Below, piece by piece: positions 6,250 through 12,172 of a DNA stretch of 18,748 bases. Origin of the DNA: Verrucomicrobiota bacterium (lineage in GTDB: Bacteria; Verrucomicrobiota; Verrucomicrobiia; Limisphaerales; JAHEOI01). Each line of letters opens with the position of its first letter. The first letter of the stretch is position 1. The position numbers were made by a program, and so were the translations under genes. Where the stretch lies: NCBI GenBank assembly GCA_018610125.1, contig JAHEOI010000345.1, forward strand, positions 1 through 18,748. Direction: 5' to 3'. The notes under the pieces were generated by a model. It did not search any database and was not told the origin of the DNA. It saw only the letters and a program-made list of their open reading frames with translations.

Positions 6250-7518
6250 TTAAATAGCCGCTGATTTGGCTCCTCTTGATTCGTTTTTCACGAGTGCTTC
6301 GAACTCGCGAAGACTTGGCTTGATTTCTCTGGGGCGCCCCAAGTGTCCCATGACGGCGTCCAGAGTCTTGAGTCCATTTCCGGTAATGGAAAGGACGATC
6401 GATTCATCGCGAGGAATTTGGCCGTTTTCGATTAATTTTTTGGCGACACCGACGGTCACTCCGCCGGCGGTCTCCGAGAAGATGCCTTCGCATTCGGCCA
6501 ACATACGGATTCCTTCGCGGATTTCATTGTCGCTGACATCCTCGGCGGAACCGCCGGTTTTCTGCATCACCTTAAGCGAATAGAAGCCATCGGCCGGGGT
6601 GCCGATCGCTAAAGACTTCGCGATGGTGTCCGGCTTGACCGGTTTAAAGAAATCGAGTCCGGCTTTATGCGCGTTGGATATCGGGGCGCATCCGGTCGCT
6701 TGAGCACCGTGAATCTTGTAAGGGGTTGACGGGACCAACCCAAGCTGGATGCACTCCTCATAACTCTTATGGATCTTTGTTAACAGCGAGCCCGAGGCCA
6801 TACAGGCAACCGTATGCTGAGGAATCCGCCATCCAAGCTGCTCGAGTGTCTCAAACCCGAAGCTTTTCGATCCCTCGGCATAATACGGTCTCATGTTGAC
6901 ATTGACAAAGGCCCATCCAAACTTGCCGGCAATTTCGGCACAGAGCCGGTTTACTTCGTCATAATGTCCCTTGATCCCGATGACGTTGGCGCCGTAAACC
7001 AGGGAATTGACCACCTTGCTGTGCTCGAGGTCGGCCGGGATGAAGACATAGGCCTGCATTCCAGCGGCGGCGGCATTGGCGGCGACGGAGTTCGCCAAAT
7101 TTCCGGTCGAGGCGCAGGCGACCGTGGTAAAGCCCATTTCTCGTGCCCGGCTCAGTGCGACACTGACCACTCGGTCCTTAAAGGAAAGGGAGGGATAGTT
7201 GACGGCGTCATTTTTGACCCAGAGCTCGCGCACCCCGAGACGTCGCGCCAAATTGTTTGCGCGAATAAGCGGTGTGTAGCCCACCTCGACTCCGACGCTG
7301 GGCTCGCCGACGATCGGGAGCAACTCCCGATACCGCCACATCGTCTTTTCCCGGGATTCAATCAAGCTCCGACTGAGCGTTGCTTTGATCCGGTCGTAGT
7401 CATACACCACCTCTAGCGGCCCAAAGTCAAATTCACACACATGGTCGGCCCGTAAGGGGTATTCCCGTGCGCATTCTCGGCACCGCAATGCCTTCATGAA
7501 ACCTTTACTTTTGTCCAT
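6250..7518 (-). CDS. thrC: Threonine-synthase-like PLP enzyme under SAM-I riboswitch control
   Basis: This 422-residue fold-type II PLP enzyme resembles threonine synthase, which converts O-phospho-L-homoserine to threonine and phosphate. The N-terminal ribbon has Cys13, Cys16 and Cys28 (LRCREC, HVCEFDFGPLEV); the usual fourth Cys position appears to be Asp31. Lys114 in SLSFKDR is the PLP Schiff-base lysine. STGNLANS (137-144) contacts cofactor phosphate, and SITGNGLKTLD lies near the C-terminus. I chose the ATG at 7518 because GGAG lies upstream at a workable distance. The frame stays open to 7674, but that part is the riboswitch terminator and antiterminator. ATG 7497 is a second option. 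The SAM riboswitch and the partners (sulfur carrier, NIL protein) make homocysteine synthesis from O-phosphohomoserine a real alternative to threonine synthesis. The fold and family are sure; the reaction is open. Confidence 0.93.
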   Translation of the reverse strand: MDKSKGFMKALRCRECAREYPLRADHVCEFDFGPLEVVYDYDRIKATLSRSLIESREKTMWRYRELLPIVGEPSVGVEVGYTPLIRANNLARRLGVRELWVKNDAVNYPSLSFKDRVVSVALSRAREMGFTTVACASTGNLANSVAANAAAAGMQAYVFIPADLEHSKVVNSLVYGANVIGIKGHYDEVNRLCAEIAGKFGWAFVNVNMRPYYAEGSKSFGFETLEQLGWRIPQHTVACMASGSLLTKIHKSYEECIQLGLVPSTPYKIHGAQATGCAPISNAHKAGLDFFKPVKPDTIAKSLAIGTPADGFYSLKVMQKTGGSAEDVSDNEIREGIRMLAECEGIFSETAGGVTVGVAKKLIENGQIPRDESIVLSITGNGLKTLDAVMGHLGRPREIKPSLREFEALVKNESRGAKSAAI

Positions 7519-7546
7519 AAACAGCTCTTCTCCGGGATGGGGCAAT

Positions 7547-7579
7547 AAAAAACCCCTTCTCATCGCGGTGAGAAGAGGG
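7547..7579 (-). terminator. SAM-I expression platform: intrinsic terminator with competing antiterminator
   Basis: On the minus strand CCCTCTTCTCA (7579-7569) pairs with TGAGAAGGGG (7562-7553) around the loop CCGCGA, forming an 11-position stem with one G-U and one bulge-like offset. Six T follow (7552-7547). The same 5' arm can instead pair perfectly over 9 bp with TGAGAAGAG at 7607-7599, which is also the 3' side of aptamer helix P1. SAM binding would hold P1 together, free the terminator and switch the thrC-like operon off. Confidence 0.92.
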
Positions 7580-7601
7580 AGCAAATCTGATCTGGATTCT
7601 C

Positions 7602-7736
7602 TTCTCATTTTCCCCGGGGCCTTTTTTGGCAAACCGGGCTGGATTTGGCACCTGGGCGTTGGAGCTAGGCTCAAGTAAGCTCCAACCGGTTGCCGTGGTG
7701 TCTTAGGGCCAGTCCCTCAACCACTCGCCATGAGAA
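7602..7736 (-). promoter_or_regulatory. SAM-I (S-box) riboswitch aptamer
   Basis: Reading the minus strand from 7736, the conserved S-box core appears in order. P1 5' arm TTCTCAT (7736-7730) pairs with ATGAGAA (7608-7602). P2 is closed by GTGGT/ACCAC and contains GAGGGACTGGCCC (7718-7706). The junction GGCAACC is at 7694-7688. P3 is a perfect 9-bp GTTGGAGCT/AGCTCCAAC stem (7686-7678, 7666-7658). The strongly conserved GGTGCCAAATCCAGC follows at 7652-7638. P4 is CCCGG/CCGGG with an inner GCC/GGC and an A-rich loop. This is the class that binds S-adenosylmethionine and normally represses methionine and cysteine genes. It lies 84 nt upstream of the thrC-like start. Confidence 0.96.
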
Positions 7737-7757
7737 CCGTATTTAAACGGATGAACA

Positions 7758-7786
7758 AAAGTGGCCTAGACCTTACCTGATGTCAA
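7758..7786 (-). promoter_or_regulatory. Promoter candidate for the SAM-controlled operon
   Basis: A perfect -35 hexamer TTGACA (7786-7781, minus strand) is followed after 17 bp by CACTTT (7763-7758), a poor -10. Transcription would start near 7751, just upstream of aptamer helix P1, which is the expected place. It indicates a unit separate from gcvT-gcvH. Confidence 0.5.
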
Positions 7787-7821
7787 CCCATTTCCTCCGT
7801 TCAAATGGCGAACATCGGTTC

Positions 7822-8208
7822 TTACTTCGCCCCGATTTGAGCGCCGTATTGGTCCGGTGTCAGTAACTGCTCAACCTCTGAGGGATCGGTCAATTTAAGC
7901 TTGAAGAACCATCCTTCGCCATAGGGATCGTTATTAACCAGGGCGGGATCATCGACGACCTTTTGGTTGACCTCGGTCACTTCACCGCTTAACGGGGAAT
8001 AGACATCGTTGGCCGTCTTGACGGATTCCACCACCGCGCACGAGTCACCTGCCTTAAGGCTGCGCCCTACGGAAGGCAATTCGACAAAAACAACATCGGT
8101 GAGCTCCTGCTGGGCGTGGTCCGAAACCCCCACCACGGCGGTATTGTCACTGACCCTGGCCCATTCATGGGACTTCGCGTATTTCAGATCGTTAGGGATA
8201 TTACTCAT
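7822..8208 (-). CDS. gcvH: Glycine cleavage system H protein
   Basis: This 128-residue lipoyl carrier of the glycine cleavage system shuttles the aminomethyl group from the P protein to the T protein. The opening LKYAKSHEWARV and the lipoylation motif ESVKTANDVYSPLSGEV, with Lys64 as the lipoyl lysine, are diagnostic. GEGWFFKLK near the C-terminus is also typical. The length is normal. It follows gcvT by 60 bp on the same strand, so the two probably form one operon; neither half of gcvP is in the window. The ATG at 8208 lacks a clear Shine-Dalgarno sequence. Downstream, a separate promoter and SAM-I riboswitch begin the next unit. Confidence 0.97.
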   Translation of the reverse strand: MSNIPNDLKYAKSHEWARVSDNTAVVGVSDHAQQELTDVVFVELPSVGRSLKAGDSCAVVESVKTANDVYSPLSGEVTEVNQKVVDDPALVNNDPYGEGWFFKLKLTDPSEVEQLLTPDQYGAQIGAK

Positions 8209-8268
8209 AATGTCATGTCAAAAACTGCATTTACCGATTCTTCCTTTAAAACGTCATCAAGGCTCTGG

Positions 8269-9411
8269 TCAAGTCACATTGCGGTGGAGGGGCTTTCGAG
8301 CGATTAGCGCCGGAACGCGTTTGCCTCGCACATCGATCTCGATCTCGGTATTGGGCGACGCGAGGGCGGGCGGGACGTAGCCTTGCCCGACCCCGACTCC
8401 AAGAATGGGGCTTTGAGTGCCGCTGGCGACGGTGCCAACCTTTTCTCCGCTTTCTCCGGGGGTCCAAATCGAATAGTGCTGACGTGGAGGAGGGGATTTA
8501 GCCGTCACTTTGAAAGCGACGCAGCGCTTGGGTATCCCGTTTTCCCACTGATAAGCCAGGGCACTGCGTCCGATAAAGTGCTGCTTCTGCAGGGCCACTG
8601 CGAATCCGAGCCCGGCTTCCAAAGGGGTTGTGCTTTCATCGAGCTCGTGCCCGTAAAGTGGAAGGCATGCTTCGATTCTCAAGGTATCCCTTGCCCCCAG
8701 GCCGCCCGGCTTCAAGCCGAAAGGACGTCCCTTATTTAAGAGAGTCTCCCAGACGCTCTCGATGTGGTTGGCCGGGCTGATAATTTCGAACCCATCCTCT
8801 CCGGTGTAACCGGTCCGAGAGACCCAGACACCGGTGTTGCCCCAAGGAAAGAGGGCGGTCCAATTCTTCTTCAGTTGAGAGGGGGATTCAATTTCGGCCC
8901 CTTGTGTGGGCTTGCCATTGAAACAGGCGTCGATAAACTCAGCGACTCGCGGACCTTGCACGGCAACAGCGCCATATTGGTCGGACGCGTCGATCAGCTC
9001 AGTTCCGGCCGCTCCGGTCTCCTCGTTAAACTGCTTGTTAAGCCAATCGAGATCGACGTCAATTCGCGCTGCATTAATGACAAGCAGATAGTATTCACTC
9101 CCAAGCCGATAGAGGTAGAGATCGTCGATGACGCCTCCGCGTTCCTGGCACATCAAGGTATATTGGCCTTGACCGATCGAGAGCTTATTGATGTCATTGG
9201 TCAGGATCCGGTTCAGAAATCTTCCGGCGGCAGGCCCGATGACCTGGACTTCGCCCATATGGGAAATGTCGAAGAGGCCGGCAGCGGCCCGGACTGTCTT
9301 ATGCTCGTCGACGATACCGCTGTATTGAATCGGCATCTCCCATCCGTTGAAATCAATCAACCGGGCGCCTAATCCCAGATGCGCGTTGTAAAGAGGTGTT
9401 CGTTTAACCAT
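8269..9411 (-). CDS. gcvT: Glycine cleavage system T protein (aminomethyltransferase)
   Basis: This 380-residue tetrahydrofolate-dependent aminomethyltransferase takes the aminomethyl group from lipoyl-GcvH, releases ammonia and forms 5,10-methylene-THF. Family signatures are TPLYNAHLGLGARLIDFNGW at the N-terminus, LFDISHMGEV, GYTGEDGFEI, GARDTLRIEACLPLYGHEL and TPLEAGLGFAV. I chose the ATG at 9411 (MVKRTPLYNAH), which matches the family start and has AGGGA upstream; the ATG at 9432 is seven codons earlier and less likely. gcvH follows 60 bp downstream. The methylene-THF it makes can feed methionine synthesis, which relates it loosely to the SAM-controlled operon beyond gcvH. Confidence 0.97.
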   Translation of the reverse strand: MVKRTPLYNAHLGLGARLIDFNGWEMPIQYSGIVDEHKTVRAAAGLFDISHMGEVQVIGPAAGRFLNRILTNDINKLSIGQGQYTLMCQERGGVIDDLYLYRLGSEYYLLVINAARIDVDLDWLNKQFNEETGAAGTELIDASDQYGAVAVQGPRVAEFIDACFNGKPTQGAEIESPSQLKKNWTALFPWGNTGVWVSRTGYTGEDGFEIISPANHIESVWETLLNKGRPFGLKPGGLGARDTLRIEACLPLYGHELDESTTPLEAGLGFAVALQKQHFIGRSALAYQWENGIPKRCVAFKVTAKSPPPRQHYSIWTPGESGEKVGTVASGTQSPILGVGVGQGYVPPALASPNTEIEIDVRGKRVPALIARKPLHRNVT

Positions 9412-9452
9412 CGAAATTCCCTGATAAAACAAGTGCTGCTTGGCCCGAAACG

Positions 9453-9482
9453 ATCATAGCCGCAGGGCGAGTCTCATGTCGC
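9453..9482 (-). promoter_or_regulatory. Promoter candidate for gcvT-gcvH
   Basis: On the minus strand GCGACA (9482-9477) and TATGAT (9458-9453) are 18 bp apart: a partial -35 and a good -10. The start point would be near 9446, about 35 nt before gcvT. There is no glycine-riboswitch core in the leader, so regulation must come from elsewhere. Confidence 0.35.
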
Positions 9483-9527
9483 TGCGGCCAGGCTCGACGG
9501 TAGGGGGCAAGGATTCCACTCCCTCGT

Positions 9528-9566
9528 TTGAATCGCCATTCAGCGTCGCCGTTTACCGTCGCCATT
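9528..9566. repeat. Three tandem 13-bp imperfect repeats upstream of gcvT
   Basis: Three consecutive 13-bp units occupy 9528-9540, 9541-9553 and 9554-9566 (TTGAATCGCCATT, CAGCGTCGCCGTT, TACCGTCGCCATT). All share the core TCGCCRTT. They lie between the parA stop and the gcvT promoter candidate. They could be a regulator binding array or simple sequence drift. Confidence 0.4.
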
Positions 9567-9654
9567 CATTATGCTCTCGATCGCCGCTAATGGGCGTCGA
9601 CATATGCCCGTAACGTAAGGCCAATGTCCCGACTGGTAAAGGCATAAGGGCATG

Positions 9655-10437
9655 TCAGGTGTAATTCTGGATCCGTTGCCACAGTTCTTCAGCCAAGACT
9701 TCGTAAGCAGCCGCTCCCGCGCTGTACTTGTCGTAGTAGATAATCGGCTGGCCAAAGCTCGGTGCCTCCGCGAGGCGAGTGGTTCGCGGGATCACTGTCT
9801 CAAACACCAGGTCATGAAAGTGCTGTCGCACCTCTTGCAGGACCTGCTGTGAGAGCTTTGTCCGCCCGTCAAACATGGTCATCATGACCCCGATAATACC
9901 GAGGTTGGGACTTGTTCCCGTTTCGCGGAGCTGACTCAGAATTCGGTGGATCATGGTTATCCCTTCGAGGGAGTAATACTCGCACTGCAGCGGGATTAAC
10001 AGCCAATCGGCCCCGGCGAAGGCATTGAGCGTCAGAATTCCCAGCGAGGGGGGACAATCCACCAGGATAAGGTCGAAGCCCTCCGACTGACGAAGTGGGT
10101 CGAGCGCGAGCTGAAAACGTAAGAGATGCTTTTCGGTGCGAGCGAGCTCGATCTCGACGCCGCAAAGATCCACCTCGCTCGGAATAATCCAAAGGTTGGG
10201 GTAGTTGGTCTTCTGGATTTTGTCCTGGAGAGCCTCTTCTCCCAAAAGGGGACCATAGGCACTCGCATTTTCCGCGACCTCCACTCCGAGCCCGCTAGTG
10301 GCATTGGCTTGAGGGTCCATGTCGACCAAGAGGACGCGACACTCCATCGCCGCGAGACAAGCCGCCAGGTTAACACTGGTTGTTGTCTTGCCTACGCCGC
10401 CTTTTTGGTTGGCAACCGCTATCACTCGATTTGGCAC
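9655..10437 (-). CDS. parA: ParA/Soj-family chromosome-partitioning ATPase
   Basis: From a GTG at 10437 this is a 260-residue ParA ATPase, the usual Soj length. It begins VPNRVIAVANQKGGVGKTTT, with the deviant Walker A motif KGGVGKTT including signature Lys12 and Lys17. It continues with LLVDMDPQANAT (Asp39, Asp41) and Walker B FDLILVDCPPSLG (Asp128). The C-terminal YDKYSAGAAAYEVLAEEL is typical of chromosomal ParA. The protein forms ATP-dependent dimers on DNA and normally works with ParB at parS sites. No ATG fits: the frame runs upstream to 10650 through non-family sequence that overlaps the next gene remnant and a REP-like repeat. The GTG has GAGG close upstream; the GTG at 10425 is the alternative. 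parB does not follow; gcvT does, after 243 bp. Confidence 0.93.
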   Translation of the reverse strand: MPNRVIAVANQKGGVGKTTTSVNLAACLAAMECRVLLVDMDPQANATSGLGVEVAENASAYGPLLGEEALQDKIQKTNYPNLWIIPSEVDLCGVEIELARTEKHLLRFQLALDPLRQSEGFDLILVDCPPSLGILTLNAFAGADWLLIPLQCEYYSLEGITMIHRILSQLRETGTSPNLGIIGVMMTMFDGRTKLSQQVLQEVRQHFHDLVFETVIPRTTRLAEAPSFGQPIIYYDKYSAGAAAYEVLAEELWQRIQNYT

Positions 10438-10520
10438 TACCTCGGTATAATGGAAGTTCAAGGGTAAGTGCAAGGATTTGGATTCAAGGAGGACCGCCCC
10501 CGCGATCCGCCCCCCTGATA

Positions 10521-10562
10521 GGGATGTCGTCCCCGACGTCCCACTTTTTGCCGCCTGTCCCC
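10521..10562 (+). repeat. REP-like dispersed repeat, copy A
   Basis: Bases 10521-10555 match copy B (2571-2605, minus strand) at 30 of 35 positions. The 5' part folds as GGGAT/GTCCC around GTC, or as GGGATGTCG/CGACGTCCC around TCCC. A further TGTCCCC (10556-10562) ends this copy and is missing from copy B. The element lies upstream of parA, just past the end of the peroxidase remnant. Two CCGCCCCC runs lie immediately to its left. Confidence 0.6.
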
Positions 10563-10574
10563 GGCATCCGCTCG

Positions 10575-11144
10575 CTAAAGCTGTTTTAGATACGCCAATA
10601 AGGCCTCCAGGTCCTTCTGTGGAATCAAATCGCCGTCCGGATGACGACATCGGGTGAAAACCTCCCGCAGCGAGCTTGCGCGATTGTCATGGAAAAAGTT
10701 GGGACGTTGACTGACGCCGCGAAGGGATGGGGGATTGAAATTGTCGTTGCGGAGGCCGTTTGAGTGACCATTAATATGGCAGCTATTGCAGCTATACCAG
10801 CCATCCAACGAGAGCTTGGCATTGTAAAAGAGGCGTTCCCCTTGGTCGGTCAAGGTCGGCTCCGGGATCGGACCAAGTTTGACCGTTCCCGTGACGCTAC
10901 GGGATGGGATATCAATGATTGAAATCGAGTCTGACAAGGTGTTGGCCACGAAGGCGCATTGACGCTTGGGATCGACCGTCATGGCCGTCGGACGCGATTC
11001 GACTGAAACGCGTGTGATGTCGTTGCCCGGCAGTTTGGTAAAGGCGACTTGGTTGATACCGGATAGTGAGGCGATCATGGTATCGTTGGCGGTGATATCC
11101 GCTTCAATTCCATTATCAGGCTTGTCATGGCTCGAAAAGTTGAC
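10575..11144 (-). pseudogene. 3' remnant of a beta-propeller/di-heme cytochrome c peroxidase-type gene
   Basis: The open frame starts just inside a TGA at 11147-11145; its first ATG is at 11078, giving at most 167 residues from that ATG. It begins in mid-domain with a YVTN-type propeller repeat (PTAMTVDPKRQCAFVANTLSDSISIID). It then runs into the C-terminal half of a MauG/cytochrome c peroxidase domain: one heme c motif CNSCH, PPSLRGVSQRPNFFHDNRA, and a final helix QKDLEALLAYLKQL. There is no signal peptide, although heme c needs export, and the expected N-terminal propeller and other heme site are missing. The divergent thuA gene occupies the place where they should be. This looks like a gene cut by a rearrangement. 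A functional small protein is possible but unlikely. Confidence 0.75.
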
Positions 11145-11163
11145 TCAAATGGATCAAATTTGA
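11122..11163 (+). promoter_or_regulatory. Possible thuA promoter with a 6-bp inverted repeat over the -10
   Basis: TTGTCA (11122-11127) and TCAAAT (11145-11150) are spaced 17 bp apart, about 60 bp upstream of thuA. The -10 candidate is also one arm of the inverted repeat TCAAAT/ATTTGA (11145-11150, 11158-11163), which could be an operator. Both are short matches found by eye. Confidence 0.25.
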
Positions 11164-11210
11164 TGACACATAGACAAGGAATCCAACGAATAAAAAGGAA
11201 CAAGGTGATT

Positions 11211-12095
11211 ATGAAAACGTGCTCATTGCGTCAAATCGGACTGTTGGCTCTCGGCTTGGTGGTTACCGGGACTTTCGCCCACGGCGGGGAGATGCTCAAG
11301 GCGCTATTGGTGGACGGCCAGAACAATCATAACTGGCAAGCGACAAGCCCGATCATCAAAAAGAGCCTTGAGATGACAGACCGCTTTCAGGTGGAAGTGG
11401 CGACCGCAAAGGATGCCTCCCAATTTCACCCCGACTTCAAGCAATATGATGTGGTCGTCTCCAACTACAATGGAGATCTTTGGCCGAAGTCGACAAGGAC
11501 CGCTTTTAAGGAATACATTGAAAACGGAGGCGGCTTGGTGGTCATTCATGCCGCTGACAACTCGTTCTCTGATTGGCCGGAGTATAACCGGATGATCGGC
11601 CTCGGTGGCTGGGGTGGCCGAGACGAGGAGCACGGACCGTACGTCTATTATCAGAACGGGAAGCTCGTTCGCGATTTTTCGAAGGGCCGGGGTGGCACCC
11701 ATGGAGCACAATGGGCGTATCCGGTGAAAGTGCGTCTTCCGAATCACCCGATTGTGAAAGGGCTGCCTCGGGTTTGGCGCCATGCCGAAGATGAGCTCTA
11801 CGCGCGCCTCCGCGGGCCGGCGAAACAGATGGCGGTGCTGGCAACCGCGCCTTCCAAAAAGACCGGACGGGCCGAGCCGATGCTCCTGACCATTGGTTAC
11901 GGGAATGGGCGATGCTTTCACACCGCGATGGGACATGACACCCGCTCTCTCTCCGGTGTCGGGTTCCAGGTAACTCTCCAACGCGGTACGGAGTGGGCCG
12001 CCACCGGCAACGTATCGCTGACCGACGTGCCCGAGTCGTTTCCCTCCAAAGAAGAAGTCAGCCGACGTGATGTTTTGAAGGCAGCGGACCAATAA
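11211..12095 (+). CDS. Exported ThuA-domain protein
   Basis: This 294-residue protein has a Sec signal peptide (MKTCSLRQIGLLALGLVV, cleavage near residue 24) followed by one ThuA domain, a glutamine-amidotransferase-like fold. Typical segments are LLVDGQNNHNW at the start of the domain, VVSNYNGDLW, ENGGGLVVIHAADNSF, HPIVKGLP and GYGNGRCFHTAMGHD. ThuA proteins take part in sugar metabolism through keto-sugar intermediates (ThuA/ThuB of rhizobia act on trehalose and related disaccharides). I chose the ATG at 11211 because AAGGTGATT just upstream gives a good ribosome binding site and the signal peptide begins there. The frame extends back to 11127. The gene opens the plus-strand cluster and is followed 77 bp later by the first PVC dehydrogenase, suggesting a shared periplasmic sugar-oxidising task. 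Confidence 0.93.
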   Translation: MKTCSLRQIGLLALGLVVTGTFAHGGEMLKALLVDGQNNHNWQATSPIIKKSLEMTDRFQVEVATAKDASQFHPDFKQYDVVVSNYNGDLWPKSTRTAFKEYIENGGGLVVIHAADNSFSDWPEYNRMIGLGGWGGRDEEHGPYVYYQNGKLVRDFSKGRGGTHGAQWAYPVKVRLPNHPIVKGLPRVWRHAEDELYARLRGPAKQMAVLATAPSKKTGRAEPMLLTIGYGNGRCFHTAMGHDTRSLSGVGFQVTLQRGTEWAATGNVSLTDVPESFPSKEEVSRRDVLKAADQ

Positions 12096-12172
12096 GCGGG
12101 TCTTGTCTCGAATTCCCTATCAGGGGGCAAGAATCCCTTGAAATCGGGCGGCTAACCATTAATGTCGTTCGC

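Noticed and set aside
7519..7674. N-terminal extension of the thrC-like frame to 7674
   Set aside because: These codons coincide with the riboswitch antiterminator and terminator and come before the real ribosome binding site. The family homology begins after 7518.
9591..9616. GGGC/GCCC inverted repeat as a possible third REP copy
   Set aside because: It shares only the hairpin idea with the two REP-like copies; the conserved CACTTTT-GCCGCC half is missing.
9412..9654. Glycine riboswitch upstream of gcvT
   Set aside because: A glycine riboswitch would be expected here, but I found no tandem aptamer core motifs; only 13-bp repeats and a promoter candidate are visible.
10446..10451. Perfect TATAAT on the plus strand
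   Set aside because: No -35 element lies at the right distance and no plus-strand gene follows, so it is probably a chance match within the parA leader.
10438..10650. N-terminal extension of parA to 10650
   Set aside because: The 71 extra codons are low-complexity, cross a REP-like repeat and overlap the peroxidase remnant. Soj proteins begin at the VIAVANQKGGVGK segment.
11304..12092. 262-codon minus-strand ORF
   Set aside because: It is antisense to thuA. The thuA frame has a signal peptide, ribosome binding site and domain motifs; the antisense product resembles nothing.
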